Assembly: GCA_035623335.1 (NCBI GenBank)
Contig: DASPTQ010000241.1
Span: 46,582 to 110,581, forward strand
Source: JAFAGX01 sp035623335
GTDB lineage: Bacteria; Acidobacteriota; Terriglobia; Terriglobales; Acidobacteriaceae
DNA length: 64,000 nucleotides
Direction: 5' to 3'
In this document: positions 53,877 to 63,312 of the stretch, one piece after another
How the letters are laid out: each line of letters begins with the position of its first letter
Position numbering within the stretch: position 1 is the first letter of the stretch
Made by a program: the position numbers and the translations under genes
The notes under the pieces: model-generated
What the model was told of the DNA's origin: nothing
Databases searched by the model: none
What the model saw: the letters and a program-made list of their open reading frames with translations, nothing else

Positions 53877-55634
53877 TTACCCCTGCACGGAGAGCAGGAA
53901 CGGTTGCTCGAAGGCTTCCGCGACCCAGCGGAGAAACCGCGCGGCATCGGCGCCGTCAATCAAGCGATGATCATAGGATAAGGAGAGGGGCAGCACCAAG
54001 CGCGCCTCAAACTTCCCGGCGATCCAAACCGGCTCCATCGTGGAACGCGAGAGCCCGAGAATGGCAACCTCCGGATAATTGACGATGGGGGAGAATCCCG
54101 TCCCCCCGATGCCTCCCAGATTGGTGATGGTGAAGGTTCCTCCTCCCATCTCCTCCTGGCTGAGCTTTTTGTCGCGCGCTTTCTTCGAGAGCTTGGTCAG
54201 TTCTGCGGCCAGCTCGACGATGTTTTTAGTATCCACATCGCGAATCACCGGAACTAACAGGCCCCGATCGGTGTCGACCGCCACTCCAATATTGATGTAT
54301 TGCTTGTAAACGATTTCTTCCTTGGCCAAGTCGATGCTGGCATTGAACTGAGGAAAAATCTTGAGGGCAGCGGCACAAACCTTCAGAGCAATCGCGGTTA
54401 CCGTCATCTTACCGCCGGCTTCTTCCGCCTTCGGCGCGAAGCGCGCCCGCAACAGCTCGAGTTCGGTGATATCGGCCCGGTCGTGCTGGGTGACGTGAGG
54501 AACGGTCGTCCATGCCTGCCAGAGGTGTTCGGCGGTTTTGCGCCGCACGCCGCGCATCGCAACCCGCTCCACTTTGCCCCACTTGGTGAAATCAGGCAGC
54601 TCGGGCCGAGCCAAGGGGACCTGGGGAAGTTGTGCGGCGGCCGTTGCCGAGGCCAGCAAGGATTTGGAGCGCGCCTTCACGTCGTCCTCGCTGATGCGCC
54701 CTCCCGGTCCGCTTCCCTTGACGTCGTGAATATCGATGCCAAGCTCCCGTGCCAACCGGCGGATGTGGGGAGCTGCGGGCACGGGCTCCCGCTGCTCGGA
54801 GCCAGCCACCTTATCCAGCTGCTTGGGCATGGCGAAGTCGGAGGGCCGAACCTGAGGCTGGTCGGGAGGAAGAGCCTGCTCCTCGGTTTTGCCTTCGGCG
54901 CGGATCGCCGCCTGAAACGCCAGCCGAGCTCCATGCTGCCCGGAGACATGCTCGACCGGAACGTGCTTGGGCGCCTCCGCCGTTGGCCCAGCTCCGCCCT
55001 CCAGGGTAAAGATGACTTGGCCGACATGGACCTTATCTCCTTGGCGCACCCGGATTTCCTTCACCACCCCCGTCACAGAGGATGGAACTTCAACCACCGC
55101 CTTTTCCGTCTCCAGCTCCATGACCGGTTGTGCGGCGACAACCTTCATTCCGGGTGAAATCATGACGCGCACAACGTCCGCCTCGGAGATGTTTTCGCCC
55201 AGTTCGGGCAGCTTGAATTCCCAGGGGCCGGCACTCGCCTGGGCGGGAAGCGACACGGCCGGCGGATCCGCCTGCTTCGCCCGGCGAGGTGCGGCTGCCA
55301 CCGGGGTGGATTTCGATTTCACCGGCTCCTCGATGGGCTGTGGGGGGGACTCGCTGGCAGGCGATTTCGAAGGCGAGCTCGATCGCACCCCTCCGCTCGC
55401 ATGGTTTTCCACCGTAAAAATGACCTGGCCTACCTTGACCTTCTCCCCTTCCTTAACTCGGATTTCCTGGACCGTGCCGCTCACCGAGGACGGCACCTCG
55501 ACCACGGCCTTGTCGGTTTCGAGTTCCATGACCGGCTGACCTTCGATGATGCTGCTGCCCGGGGAAATCATCAGCCGCACCAGGTCGCCCTGATCGATGT
55601 TCTCGCCGAGTTCTGGCAGCTTGAATTCCGTCAC
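53877..55634 (-). CDS. aceF: pyruvate dehydrogenase E2, dihydrolipoamide acetyltransferase, two lipoyl domains
   Basis: The 585-residue E2 has two N-terminal lipoyl domains with the lipoylated lysines in ETDKAVVEVPSSVSG and ETEKAVVEVPSSVTG, joined by flexible Ala/Pro-rich linkers. A peripheral-subunit-binding domain follows (PHIRRLARELGIDIHDVKGS), then the acetyltransferase core with the active-site motif SYDHRLIDGADAARFL. The linkers let the lipoyl arms move between E1, E2 and E3. It sits between aceE and lpdA on the same strand. Confidence 0.95.
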   Translation of the reverse strand: MTEFKLPELGENIDQGDLVRLMISPGSSIIEGQPVMELETDKAVVEVPSSVSGTVQEIRVKEGEKVKVGQVIFTVENHASGGVRSSSPSKSPASESPPQPIEEPVKSKSTPVAAAPRRAKQADPPAVSLPAQASAGPWEFKLPELGENISEADVVRVMISPGMKVVAAQPVMELETEKAVVEVPSSVTGVVKEIRVRQGDKVHVGQVIFTLEGGAGPTAEAPKHVPVEHVSGQHGARLAFQAAIRAEGKTEEQALPPDQPQVRPSDFAMPKQLDKVAGSEQREPVPAAPHIRRLARELGIDIHDVKGSGPGGRISEDDVKARSKSLLASATAAAQLPQVPLARPELPDFTKWGKVERVAMRGVRRKTAEHLWQAWTTVPHVTQHDRADITELELLRARFAPKAEEAGGKMTVTAIALKVCAAALKIFPQFNASIDLAKEEIVYKQYINIGVAVDTDRGLLVPVIRDVDTKNIVELAAELTKLSKKARDKKLSQEEMGGGTFTITNLGGIGGTGFSPIVNYPEVAILGLSRSTMEPVWIAGKFEARLVLPLSLSYDHRLIDGADAARFLRWVAEAFEQPFLLSVQG

Positions 55635-55706
55635 AGAACACTCTCGCTTAGCCCGCTGCCGGCTCTACCCTCCTGAGCTCTACAACAGAAGGAGCGGAGA
55701 ACTGGC

Positions 55707-58409
55707 TCAGCCGAGGGCGGGATTGGTTTTTTCGGGGTCGATCGCAAGCTCCCGAATCGCTTTTTCGACCTGCTCACGCGCGATCGCTCCCTCGCGCGCC
55801 AACGCATGCAAGGTAGCAATCACAATGTGTTTGGCATCCACCTCAAAGAAGTTGCGCAGCGAAGCTCGGTCCTCGCTTCGGCCAAAACCATCCGTGCCCA
55901 GCGCAACCAACGGACCCGGTATCCACTGCGCGACCGACTCCGGCAACACCTTCATGTAATCCGAGGCGGCCACCAACACTCCGGGTGCATTCTTCAGGCA
56001 CCGGGTCACGTAGGGCACACGCGGAGCGTCTAGCGGATGCAAACGATTCCAACGTTCGCACTCGTTGGCCTCGTTGTACAGGCGCTTGTAGCTGGTGACG
56101 CTCCAAACATCAGCCTCTACCTGATAGTTGTCTTTCAGGATCTGCTGTGCCTTGAGCGCCTCATACAGGATGGTCCCACTGCCCAGCAGCTGCGCCCGCA
56201 GCCGTCCGTCACCGCTTTGGGCCGGCTTGAAGCGGTACAGACCTTGCAAGATTCCGTCCCGCACCTCGCTGCCCTCCGGCATGGAAGGCATCGGCAAAGG
56301 TTCATTGGTAACCGTCAAGTAGTAGAAGACGGACTCTTCCTCCACATACATTCGTCGGATGCCGTCCTCGATGATGACGGCAATCTCATAGGCAAAGGCC
56401 GGATCGTAGGCGAGAAGATTCGGCACCGACAGCGCCAGCACGTGGCTGTGACCGTCCTGGTGTTGTAGACCCTCGCCCGCCAGTGTGGTTCGTCCGGCGG
56501 TACCACCGATGAGAAAACCGCGGGTCCGCATGTCGGCGGCTGCCCAGATCAAATCGCCGATCCGCTGGAATCCGAACATGGAATAGTAAATGAAAAAGGG
56601 GATGGTGTTGATGCCGTGGGTGGCGTAGGCGGTTCCGGCCGCGATGAAGGAGCACACCGACCCTGCTTCGGTGATCCCCTCTTCGAGAATCTGTCCATTC
56701 AGAGCCTCTTTGTAGTAGAGCAGCGTGTCCATATCGACGGGTTCATAGAGCTGTCCGACGCTCGAGTAAATGCCCACTTGCCGGAACAGGGCCTCCATCC
56801 CGAAGGTACGGGCTTCATCGGGAATAATGGGCACGATGAGTTTGCCGATCTCCGGATCGCGTAAGAGCTTCGCGAGCAGGCGAACAAAAACCATGGTCGT
56901 CGAGGCTTCGCGCCCTTCCGTGCCTTTGTAAAATTCCTCAAAGTGCGAGGGCGAGAGCGGGCGAATCGGCTTCGAGCGCATTCTTCGCTCGGGCAAATAG
57001 CCTCCCAGCAGCTTGCGCCGGGCTTGCATGTAGGTAATTTCCGGGCTGTCGTCGGCCGGGCGATAGAAAGGGGCATCATGGAGTTCGTCGTCGGGGATGG
57101 GAATGCCGAAACGCGAGCGGAACATCCAGAGTTCTTCGTCATTCAACTTTTTCTGCTGATGGGTGATGTTCTTGCCTTCGCCGGCTTCCCCCAGACCGTA
57201 CCCCTTAATGGTCTTGGCCAGAATGATCGTGGGGGATCCCTGATGTGCTACCGCCGCCTTGTATGCGGCATGTACTTTGATGGGATCGTGCCCGCCCAGG
57301 CGCATGCGCGTCAGCTGCTCATCGGAGAGATGTTCGACCATATGCAGCAGGCGCGGATCGGTCCCGAAGAAATTCTGCCGGAAATACGCGCCACTCTCGA
57401 CGAAGAACTTCTGATACTGCCCATCGGTGATCTCTCCCATGCGTCGGACCAGCAAACCGTCGCGGTCGTTGCGGATGAGGCTGTCCCAATCGCTGCCCCA
57501 AATCACCTTGATCACATTCCAGCCGGCGCCGCGGAAAATTGCTTCCAGCTCCTGAATGATCTTTCCGTTTCCCCGCACCGGCCCGTCGAGCCTCTGCAGG
57601 TTGCAGTTGACCACGAAGATCAGGTTGTCGAGCTTCTCGCGAGAGGCTAAGGTAATCGAGCCAAGGGATTCGGGTTCATCCATTTCTCCGTCTCCCAGGA
57701 ATGCCCATACCTTCCCCCCTCTTGTCGACTTCAGCCCTCGATTCTCCAGATAGCGCATGAAGCGGGCCTGGTAGATGGCTTGGATCGGACCGAGACCCAT
57801 CGAAACCGTGGGGAACTCCCAGAAATCAGGCATCAACCAAGGATGGGGATAGGAAGAGAGCCCGCCGCCGGGTTTCAGTTCGCGGCGAAAATTTTCGAGC
57901 TTTTGCTTGGGAATCCGACCTTCCAGGTAGGCGCGGGCGTAGATCCCGGGTGCCGCATGTCCCTGGAAATAGACGATGTCCTGGTCTTCGCCGGCGCTGC
58001 CGGCTCGCAAGAAATGGTTAAACGCCACCTCGTACAAGGTTGCGGCCGAGGCATAGGTCGAAATGTGGCCGCCAATGCCCTCCTGGATCTTGTTGGCGCG
58101 AACCACCATTGCCAAGGCGTTCCAGCGCACCAGACTCTTGATGCGGCGCTCCATTTCCTGGCTTCCCGGAAAAGGCGGCTGTTGCACGGCAGGGATCGTA
58201 TTCTGATAGGGAGTGGTGGCGCTGAAGGGCAGGTTGACTCCTGCCGCCCGTCGGGCATGCAGGGAGAGTTGCTGCAAGAGTCGTCCGGCACGCTCCGGAC
58301 CGCCTTTGGCCAACACGTAATCGAGCGAGTCCAGCCATTCCCGTGTTTCCAGTACTTCGAGTCCATCCGCCTGCGCTTCCGCCACCGGTGCCATCTTCAC
58401 CCCCAACAT
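55707..58409 (-). CDS. aceE: pyruvate dehydrogenase E1 component, homodimeric
   Basis: The E1 of about 900 residues decarboxylates pyruvate with thiamine diphosphate. The TPP motif is FLGDGEMDEPESLGSI, with further family segments GLGPIQAIYQARFMRYL and AAGTAYATHGINTIPFFIYY. It is the large homodimeric AceE type, not the alpha/beta type. The longest frame starts at 58505, but its first residues are Pro/Arg-rich and unnatural. ATG 58409 has GGAAGA seven bases upstream; 58424-58427 is also possible. First gene of the pyruvate dehydrogenase operon. Confidence 0.93.
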   Translation of the reverse strand: MLGVKMAPVAEAQADGLEVLETREWLDSLDYVLAKGGPERAGRLLQQLSLHARRAAGVNLPFSATTPYQNTIPAVQQPPFPGSQEMERRIKSLVRWNALAMVVRANKIQEGIGGHISTYASAATLYEVAFNHFLRAGSAGEDQDIVYFQGHAAPGIYARAYLEGRIPKQKLENFRRELKPGGGLSSYPHPWLMPDFWEFPTVSMGLGPIQAIYQARFMRYLENRGLKSTRGGKVWAFLGDGEMDEPESLGSITLASREKLDNLIFVVNCNLQRLDGPVRGNGKIIQELEAIFRGAGWNVIKVIWGSDWDSLIRNDRDGLLVRRMGEITDGQYQKFFVESGAYFRQNFFGTDPRLLHMVEHLSDEQLTRMRLGGHDPIKVHAAYKAAVAHQGSPTIILAKTIKGYGLGEAGEGKNITHQQKKLNDEELWMFRSRFGIPIPDDELHDAPFYRPADDSPEITYMQARRKLLGGYLPERRMRSKPIRPLSPSHFEEFYKGTEGREASTTMVFVRLLAKLLRDPEIGKLIVPIIPDEARTFGMEALFRQVGIYSSVGQLYEPVDMDTLLYYKEALNGQILEEGITEAGSVCSFIAAGTAYATHGINTIPFFIYYSMFGFQRIGDLIWAAADMRTRGFLIGGTAGRTTLAGEGLQHQDGHSHVLALSVPNLLAYDPAFAYEIAVIIEDGIRRMYVEEESVFYYLTVTNEPLPMPSMPEGSEVRDGILQGLYRFKPAQSGDGRLRAQLLGSGTILYEALKAQQILKDNYQVEADVWSVTSYKRLYNEANECERWNRLHPLDAPRVPYVTRCLKNAPGVLVAASDYMKVLPESVAQWIPGPLVALGTDGFGRSEDRASLRNFFEVDAKHIVIATLHALAREGAIAREQVEKAIRELAIDPEKTNPALG

Positions 58410-58550
58410 GTGGGAATCTTCCATCATAGACAATCGGGCATTTTTTTGCTGCCCATTGCGCAGGCCGGGGGTTGGAGGTCTGGTTTCTCTCGGTGAGCAG
58501 CCCAAGCGGGCGTGCGCGAACCTACCGCGAAGGGATCGGGGATGGACCGG

Positions 58551-59450
58551 CTACGGTTTGCCGACCATCATCACGGCAAGTACTGCGGGAAGGTAAAGGA
58601 CGGAGGCATGGAGGACCCGACTGGCCAGTCCAGTGGCCGTCGAGCGAAGCAACCGGCTTACGGGGTAGAGCATAAAGGCGCCAGCGAGGCCCATGGCAGC
58701 CGGGTAGGCTACCCCACCGGAGGACCGCGTTGCCAGCAGGGTTGCGAACACCAGCAGGAGCGTGCAGGTGAAAATCTCCGCTCGCGTGAAGCGGGAATCA
58801 AGATCAAAGCGCGGCAACATCCGATACCCGGCGCGGGCGTAATCCTCGCGGTACATGAGTGCAATGGCGAGAAAATGAGGAAACTGCCAGAGAAACAGAA
58901 TTCCAAAGAGCCACCACGCCTGCCTGCCGATCGTTCCCGACGCTCCTGCCCAGCCAATCAAGGTTGGCATAGCGCCGGGGATTGCACCCAAAAGGGTACA
59001 GAGCGGTGTCTTGCGCTTCAGCGGGGTGTAGATCCAAAGATAGGACAGCAGTGTGGAGATGGCCAGAACGGCCGAGAGTCGGTTCACCGCCAGAGCAAGA
59101 TACAGTCCTCCGGCAACACTCAAGAGCGTCCCGAACCAAAACGCCTCGCGAGCGCTAACTCTGCCCGCCGGCAGGGGACGGGATGCGGTGCGCCGCATGA
59201 GGCCGTCCCAAACCCGCTCCATCCACTGATTGAGCGTCGCCGTGCCGCTCGCAACCAGTAGGGTGCCCAGGAGCGTATTCAGCAAGCCGGCCAAGCGGAA
59301 CGGGCCCCGCGAGGCGAGGTAGTAACCCGCAGAGGTAGTCATGAGAATCAGCAGGTTAACCTCAGGTTTGGTGAGCGTGTAATAATCTCGCAGCTGGGAG
59401 CTGAGAGTCACGCGATCCGTTCGCTTGACGCCTACGGTGATGGTTGCCAT
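58551..59450 (-). CDS. ctaB: protoheme IX farnesyltransferase (heme O synthase)
   Basis: The 299-residue UbiA-superfamily membrane enzyme adds farnesyl to heme B for the heme of the terminal oxidase. The first aspartate-rich region is represented by NQWMERVWDGLMRRTASRPL. It has about eight to nine membrane helices (for example LLNTLLGTLLVASGTATL and LAISTLLSYLWIYTPLKR). ATG 59450 starts one base after the stop of the small CxxC gene. Last gene of the oxidase operon. Confidence 0.93.
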   Translation of the reverse strand: MATITVGVKRTDRVTLSSQLRDYYTLTKPEVNLLILMTTSAGYYLASRGPFRLAGLLNTLLGTLLVASGTATLNQWMERVWDGLMRRTASRPLPAGRVSAREAFWFGTLLSVAGGLYLALAVNRLSAVLAISTLLSYLWIYTPLKRKTPLCTLLGAIPGAMPTLIGWAGASGTIGRQAWWLFGILFLWQFPHFLAIALMYREDYARAGYRMLPRFDLDSRFTRAEIFTCTLLLVFATLLATRSSGGVAYPAAMGLAGAFMLYPVSRLLRSTATGLASRVLHASVLYLPAVLAVMMVGKP

Positions 59451-59451
59451 A

Positions 59452-59742
59452 TTACCAGTCTTCGCGGATCTCCCCGGCGGGACGGGCACGCCGTGTCTGA
59501 TGGTGCTTATGACGCATCACAAAAATCATGCCCACGGAGCCGAGAGTGGGAGGGATGATAAGGATCAGGATGCCGCTTTTCAGAGCCTGAATCATTTTCG
59601 CCCCCGCCGAAGCCGCCTGAGTATAACAGAGGGCGCAGCTCTGAGAAAAAGCCGGAAGAGGAAGGAAAACGACTGCCAGGGCTAGCAGGCCAAGAACGAA
59701 AACAGGCCAAGGCCTGGGCCCACGGATCTGCTGCTCCTTCAC
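59452..59742 (-). CDS. small membrane protein with CxxC motif in the oxidase operon
   Basis: The 96-residue protein has an N-terminal hydrophobic segment (VFVLGLLALAVVFLPLPAF) ending near a signal-peptidase-like site, a Cys-x-x-Cys motif (SCALCYTQAA) and a second helix (ALKSGILILIIPPTLG). The CxxC, exposed outside the membrane, could serve in copper delivery or thiol exchange for the oxidase; this is inference from context. GTG start with GGAGG upstream. It overlaps the stop of the subunit IV gene by four bases (GTGA). Confidence 0.8.
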   Translation of the reverse strand: MKEQQIRGPRPWPVFVLGLLALAVVFLPLPAFSQSCALCYTQAASAGAKMIQALKSGILILIIPPTLGSVGMIFVMRHKHHQTRRARPAGEIREDW

Positions 59743-60095
59743 GGCTGAGCTCCTCCTGCCGGCTGGGAATAAGGAGCGCCGACCTGCATCCGGTGGCTAT
59801 CAGTCCAGCCGTACTGCATGGCCAGCAGCACAAACACCGTGAAGATGAAAACGAAAAGCATAAAGCCGCGCTTCTCCGCCCATAAATGCATAAAGAACAG
59901 CAGGGCCAGGCCAGCCTCTGCAATCGCCACAAAGAGCATGCGCACAAACATCGTGGTCGCGTCAATCTGGGCGTAGGCGATGACAAACTGCAGCGCCGCG
60001 AGGACCAGAATACAGGCGTAAATCACGAGGTATTTGCCCAAGGTGTCGCTGTAGCCCACGGGCTCGCGGCTTTCGACATGGCGTGCATCTACCAT
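59739..60095 (-). CDS. cytochrome c oxidase subunit IV family protein
   Basis: The 118-residue protein has three membrane helices (YLVIYACILVLAALQFVIAY, FVRMLFVAIAEAGLALLFFM, FMLFVFIFTVFVLLAMQYG), the plan of small prokaryotic subunit IV (CoxF/CtaF-like). ATG 60095 has GGGAG upstream. The longer frame begins with an unnatural Arg/Cys-rich stretch that overlaps the end of the upstream gene. Confidence 0.85.
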   Translation of the reverse strand: MVDARHVESREPVGYSDTLGKYLVIYACILVLAALQFVIAYAQIDATTMFVRMLFVAIAEAGLALLFFMHLWAEKRGFMLFVFIFTVFVLLAMQYGWTDSHRMQVGAPYSQPAGGAQP

Positions 60096-60118
60096 ATGGT
60101 TACTCCCACCTGCGGATT

Positions 60119-60742
60119 TCAAGAAGCCAGATTCAAGAGGTAAACGAACGGCACAACAAACATCCAAACGAGGTCGACGAAGTGCCAATATAGACCCACC
60201 ACTTCGAGGTCGTCGGCCTTATAGCGGCCGCCTTTGTACCGAATCCCCACCGCCAGCAGAGCGATCACACCCGCGGTTACGTGGGTGAGGTGCAGGCCGG
60301 TGATCGAGAAGAACGAAGCACCGAAGAGTCCGGTTCCCCACGGATTATGAAACAGGGTCATGCCTTCGTCGATCAACGCGAACCACTCGCGGAGGTGCAA
60401 CAAGGCGAAGGCCAGTCCCAGGGCGGCCGTGATCAGGGTCCAGCGAAAAGCTCCCGCCTTGTCCCCCGCTTTGGCGGCGCGCACTCCCAACAACATGGTC
60501 AAGCTACTGGTCAGAAGAATGAACGTCATCAGTGCGACGTTGGTGATGCTATGGAACGGTCTTGGCCATTGCGCGGTTCCATTGCGCAAGAAACCGTACG
60601 CCACCAGGCATGCGGCGAACGTCGCCGCGTCGGCAATGATGAACAGCCATATCGCCATCCTTTTCGCAGGAAGCGAAAAAGGTGGGATTCCGGTCGTCAG
60701 ACCGGGTGCATGTGTTTCCATGGTGAGATCGGCTTGGCTCAC
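60119..60742 (-). CDS. cytochrome c oxidase subunit III, copy 2
   Basis: The 207-residue membrane protein is of the five-helix subunit III type: MAIWLFIIADAATFAACLVA, then LREWFALIDEGMTLFHNPWG, SITGLHLTHVTAGVIALL and GLYWHFVDLVWMFVVPFVYLL (the late Trp-His-Phe-x-Asp motif is typical). GTG 60742 follows GGAGG at good spacing. It lies 22 bases downstream of the other subunit III gene, and the two are not parts of one broken gene because each has its own helices, start and stop. Confidence 0.9.
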   Translation of the reverse strand: MSQADLTMETHAPGLTTGIPPFSLPAKRMAIWLFIIADAATFAACLVAYGFLRNGTAQWPRPFHSITNVALMTFILLTSSLTMLLGVRAAKAGDKAGAFRWTLITAALGLAFALLHLREWFALIDEGMTLFHNPWGTGLFGASFFSITGLHLTHVTAGVIALLAVGIRYKGGRYKADDLEVVGLYWHFVDLVWMFVVPFVYLLNLAS

Positions 60743-60764
60743 GGCGCCTCCGTTATCGAACGCG

Positions 60765-61448
60765 TCACAGTTTGATCCAGAGCAGCAAGAGAAGATAAAT
60801 CCACAACACATCCATAAAATGCCAGTACCGGGAAGTTGCGTCTAACGTGCTCCGCCGAAGATCCGATTTACCCAGCTTGCGAATGACCCGCATCAGTCCA
60901 CCCAGGCCTCCCAGTAGATGCAAGCCGTGCGCTGCGGTCAGAACATAGAAGAACGAACTGCTGGGGTTGGTGGCCAGATAGAGGCCTTGCGCACTCAGTT
61001 GCCGCCAGGCGACGTACTGACCGGCCACGAACAAGAATCCAAGGGACAAGGTGACATAGAGCCAGCGGGAGGGATTCGGAACTTCCGATCTTCGGCCGCC
61101 CAGGAAGGTGGCAACCTGGCGCCGGGCTACTTCCAGGGTGACACTGCTGGCCAGGAGCACGATGGTGTTCCAGTAGAGAACGGATGGCAGGTTGAAATGC
61201 CGCCAATCGAACGATCCGCCCTTGCGCACCACCAGGGCGCTGGTAAGCGCCGCAAAACTCATGCTGATGGCAGCGAGCGCCACCCAGATACCGGTCGAAG
61301 CCGGAGGCGGAGCAGGTTCCTCGACTGCCCGCAACCCTCCCTCGCCCGGGACTAGGTTGCGCCAGCCTCCATTCCCTGAAGTGCTTCTCGGAGAAGACGG
61401 ATCCCGGATCTCTTCAATTCTTGGCGGCTCATGAACCGTAGTTGCCAT
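60765..61448 (-). CDS. cytochrome c oxidase subunit III, copy 1
   Basis: The 227-residue membrane protein has a hydrophilic N terminus of about 50 residues and five helices (IWVALAAISMSFAALTSALVV, LYVTLSLGFLFVAGQYVAW, SFFYVLTAAHGLHLLGGLGG, and a final YWHFMDVLWIYLLLLLWI). It resembles subunit III of alternative-type oxidases. The divergence from the downstream copy suggests the two act as a pair, or that one serves a different assembly. It is directly downstream of ctaD. Confidence 0.88.
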   Translation of the reverse strand: MATTVHEPPRIEEIRDPSSPRSTSGNGGWRNLVPGEGGLRAVEEPAPPPASTGIWVALAAISMSFAALTSALVVRKGGSFDWRHFNLPSVLYWNTIVLLASSVTLEVARRQVATFLGGRRSEVPNPSRWLYVTLSLGFLFVAGQYVAWRQLSAQGLYLATNPSSSFFYVLTAAHGLHLLGGLGGLMRVIRKLGKSDLRRSTLDATSRYWHFMDVLWIYLLLLLWIKL

Positions 61449-61484
61449 TCAACCCCACTGCCTTTCCTGAATTTGCCTGCCTTT

Positions 61485-63272
61485 CTATGCCTCTTCCCGC
61501 GCTCCAGCGACCTTCTCGGGCGAGGTTTGCATTACATAGTCGCCCGCCGAACCCTGAACACCGTATTGATAGGGATCGTGATACACCACCGGGAGCTTGC
61601 CGCCAAAGTTATCATACGGTGGCGGCGTGGTTGGGGTTGCCCACTCGAGAGAGGTGGACTGCCAGGGATTGTCGGTTGCCTTTTCGCCCCGGAATCGGCT
61701 GTGAATCAGGTTATAGAGAAAAATGAACTGGGCAGCGCCGGTGGCCAGGGCGGCAACGGTAATGAACTTGTGCAACGGAATCAGAGGCGCCAGGTAATCG
61801 GCCACGAACGCCTGGTAGCGGCGAACATTTCCTGCCAACCCCAGATAATGAAAAGGCATAAAGATGCAATAGGTTCCGACAAAGGTTAGCCAAAAGTGAA
61901 GTTTCCCGAGCGACTCATTCATCATCCGCCCAAACATCTTGGGGAACCAGAAATACGTTCCGGAAAAGATGCCGAAGATCGCGGCGACGGCCATCACCAG
62001 GTGGAAGTGCCCCACCACAAAGTAGGTGGCATGCAGCAGGATGTCGAGCGACGGCTGCGCCAGGAAAAATCCACTGACTCCGCCGCTGATAAACATGGAA
62101 ATCATGCCCAGGGCAAACAGGGAGGCGGTGTTGATGCGCAGTTTCGATCCGTACAGGCTGCCTAACCAGATCAGCACGATAATGGTCGAGGGAATCGTGA
62201 TAATCAGCGTGGGGAAGGAGAATGCGATCGAGGAAACCGGGTTCATGCCGCTGACGAACATGTGATGTCCGTACACCATGTAGCTCAGCACGGCCAGCGC
62301 GCCCATCGAGTAAACCAAGACCCGGTGACTCAACATCGGCCGGCGCATGTTCGAAATCAGGACATGGGAAACGATTCCCATACCGGGCACGATGGCGATG
62401 TACACCTCAGGATGTCCGAAGAACCAGAACAGGTGCTGCCAAAGCAAGGTTGACCCGCCCGAATGCGGCTGCAGTTGGTCGTTCATCACCAGATTGGACG
62501 GCACGAAGAAGCTCGTTCCCGCCACGTGATCGAGGATGAGCAGGATGCATGCGGGCATGAGCACGGCAAACGCCGTCAAGCCCATCACCGAGGTGATGAA
62601 CCAGCCCCAGGTGCTGAGCGGCATGCGCCACAAGCTCATGCCTTTGGTTCGCATGTCCAGGGTGGTGGTGATGAAATTCAACGAGCCGAGTAACTGACCC
62701 ACGCAGAAAATCGCGATCGAAGCTGCCCAGAGAACCACTCCCCACCCTTCACCGGGCCCTCCTACCGGGCCGGCCGCGCTCAGCGGGGCGTACTGGGTCC
62801 ACCCGCCGAGGGTTGGTCCATCACCGACGAAAAACGATGCCATCAGCACCAGGAAGGCCACGAACGTGACCCAGAACGACATCATGTTGAAGCGCGGGAA
62901 CGGCATATCTTCGGCCCCCACTTGAATGGGCAAGAAGAAATTTCCAAACGCCGCGAAAGGTGCGGTGGTCAGCACGAAGAAGACCATGATGGTTCCATGC
63001 ATGGTCATCAACTGCAAGTAATACTCGGGAGTCATGAGGTCGCCGGGCGCACCGTTACTCGACATCAAATGCAGCCCGGGAATCGCGAGATTCGTCCATC
63101 CCAAATGAAGACGCATCAGCCAGGAGAGAAACATCCCGACAAACACCGCCACCAAAGCTAACCCGTAATACTGTTTCCCGATCACTTTGTGGTCGATGCT
63201 GAAAACATGCTTGCGGATAAAACTGGTTGGCTCATGGTGCGCTACATGAGCATGAGCGGGAGTGTCATGCAT
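61485..63272 (-). CDS. ctaD: cytochrome c oxidase subunit I
   Basis: The 595-residue catalytic subunit of an aa3-type heme-copper oxidase reduces oxygen and pumps protons. The low-spin heme ligand region (HGTIMVFFVLTTAPFAAF), the CuB/Tyr motif in FWFFGHPEVYIAIVPGMG and the heme ligands in YFVVGHFHLVMA are present. The Glu in GHPEVY is the A1-family marker. Twelve or more helices fill the protein. It lies between ctaC and the subunit III genes. Confidence 0.97.
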   Translation of the reverse strand: MHDTPAHAHVAHHEPTSFIRKHVFSIDHKVIGKQYYGLALVAVFVGMFLSWLMRLHLGWTNLAIPGLHLMSSNGAPGDLMTPEYYLQLMTMHGTIMVFFVLTTAPFAAFGNFFLPIQVGAEDMPFPRFNMMSFWVTFVAFLVLMASFFVGDGPTLGGWTQYAPLSAAGPVGGPGEGWGVVLWAASIAIFCVGQLLGSLNFITTTLDMRTKGMSLWRMPLSTWGWFITSVMGLTAFAVLMPACILLILDHVAGTSFFVPSNLVMNDQLQPHSGGSTLLWQHLFWFFGHPEVYIAIVPGMGIVSHVLISNMRRPMLSHRVLVYSMGALAVLSYMVYGHHMFVSGMNPVSSIAFSFPTLIITIPSTIIVLIWLGSLYGSKLRINTASLFALGMISMFISGGVSGFFLAQPSLDILLHATYFVVGHFHLVMAVAAIFGIFSGTYFWFPKMFGRMMNESLGKLHFWLTFVGTYCIFMPFHYLGLAGNVRRYQAFVADYLAPLIPLHKFITVAALATGAAQFIFLYNLIHSRFRGEKATDNPWQSTSLEWATPTTPPPYDNFGGKLPVVYHDPYQYGVQGSAGDYVMQTSPEKVAGAREEA

Positions 63273-63312
63273 GGGTCACCTCAAGGAAAATGTCTCCGTT
63301 TCTGGGACGGGC

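Noticed and set aside
60119..61448. The two subunit III genes as one frameshifted gene
   Set aside because: Each has its own ribosome-binding site or start, full helix set and Trp-His-Phe-x-Asp type ending.
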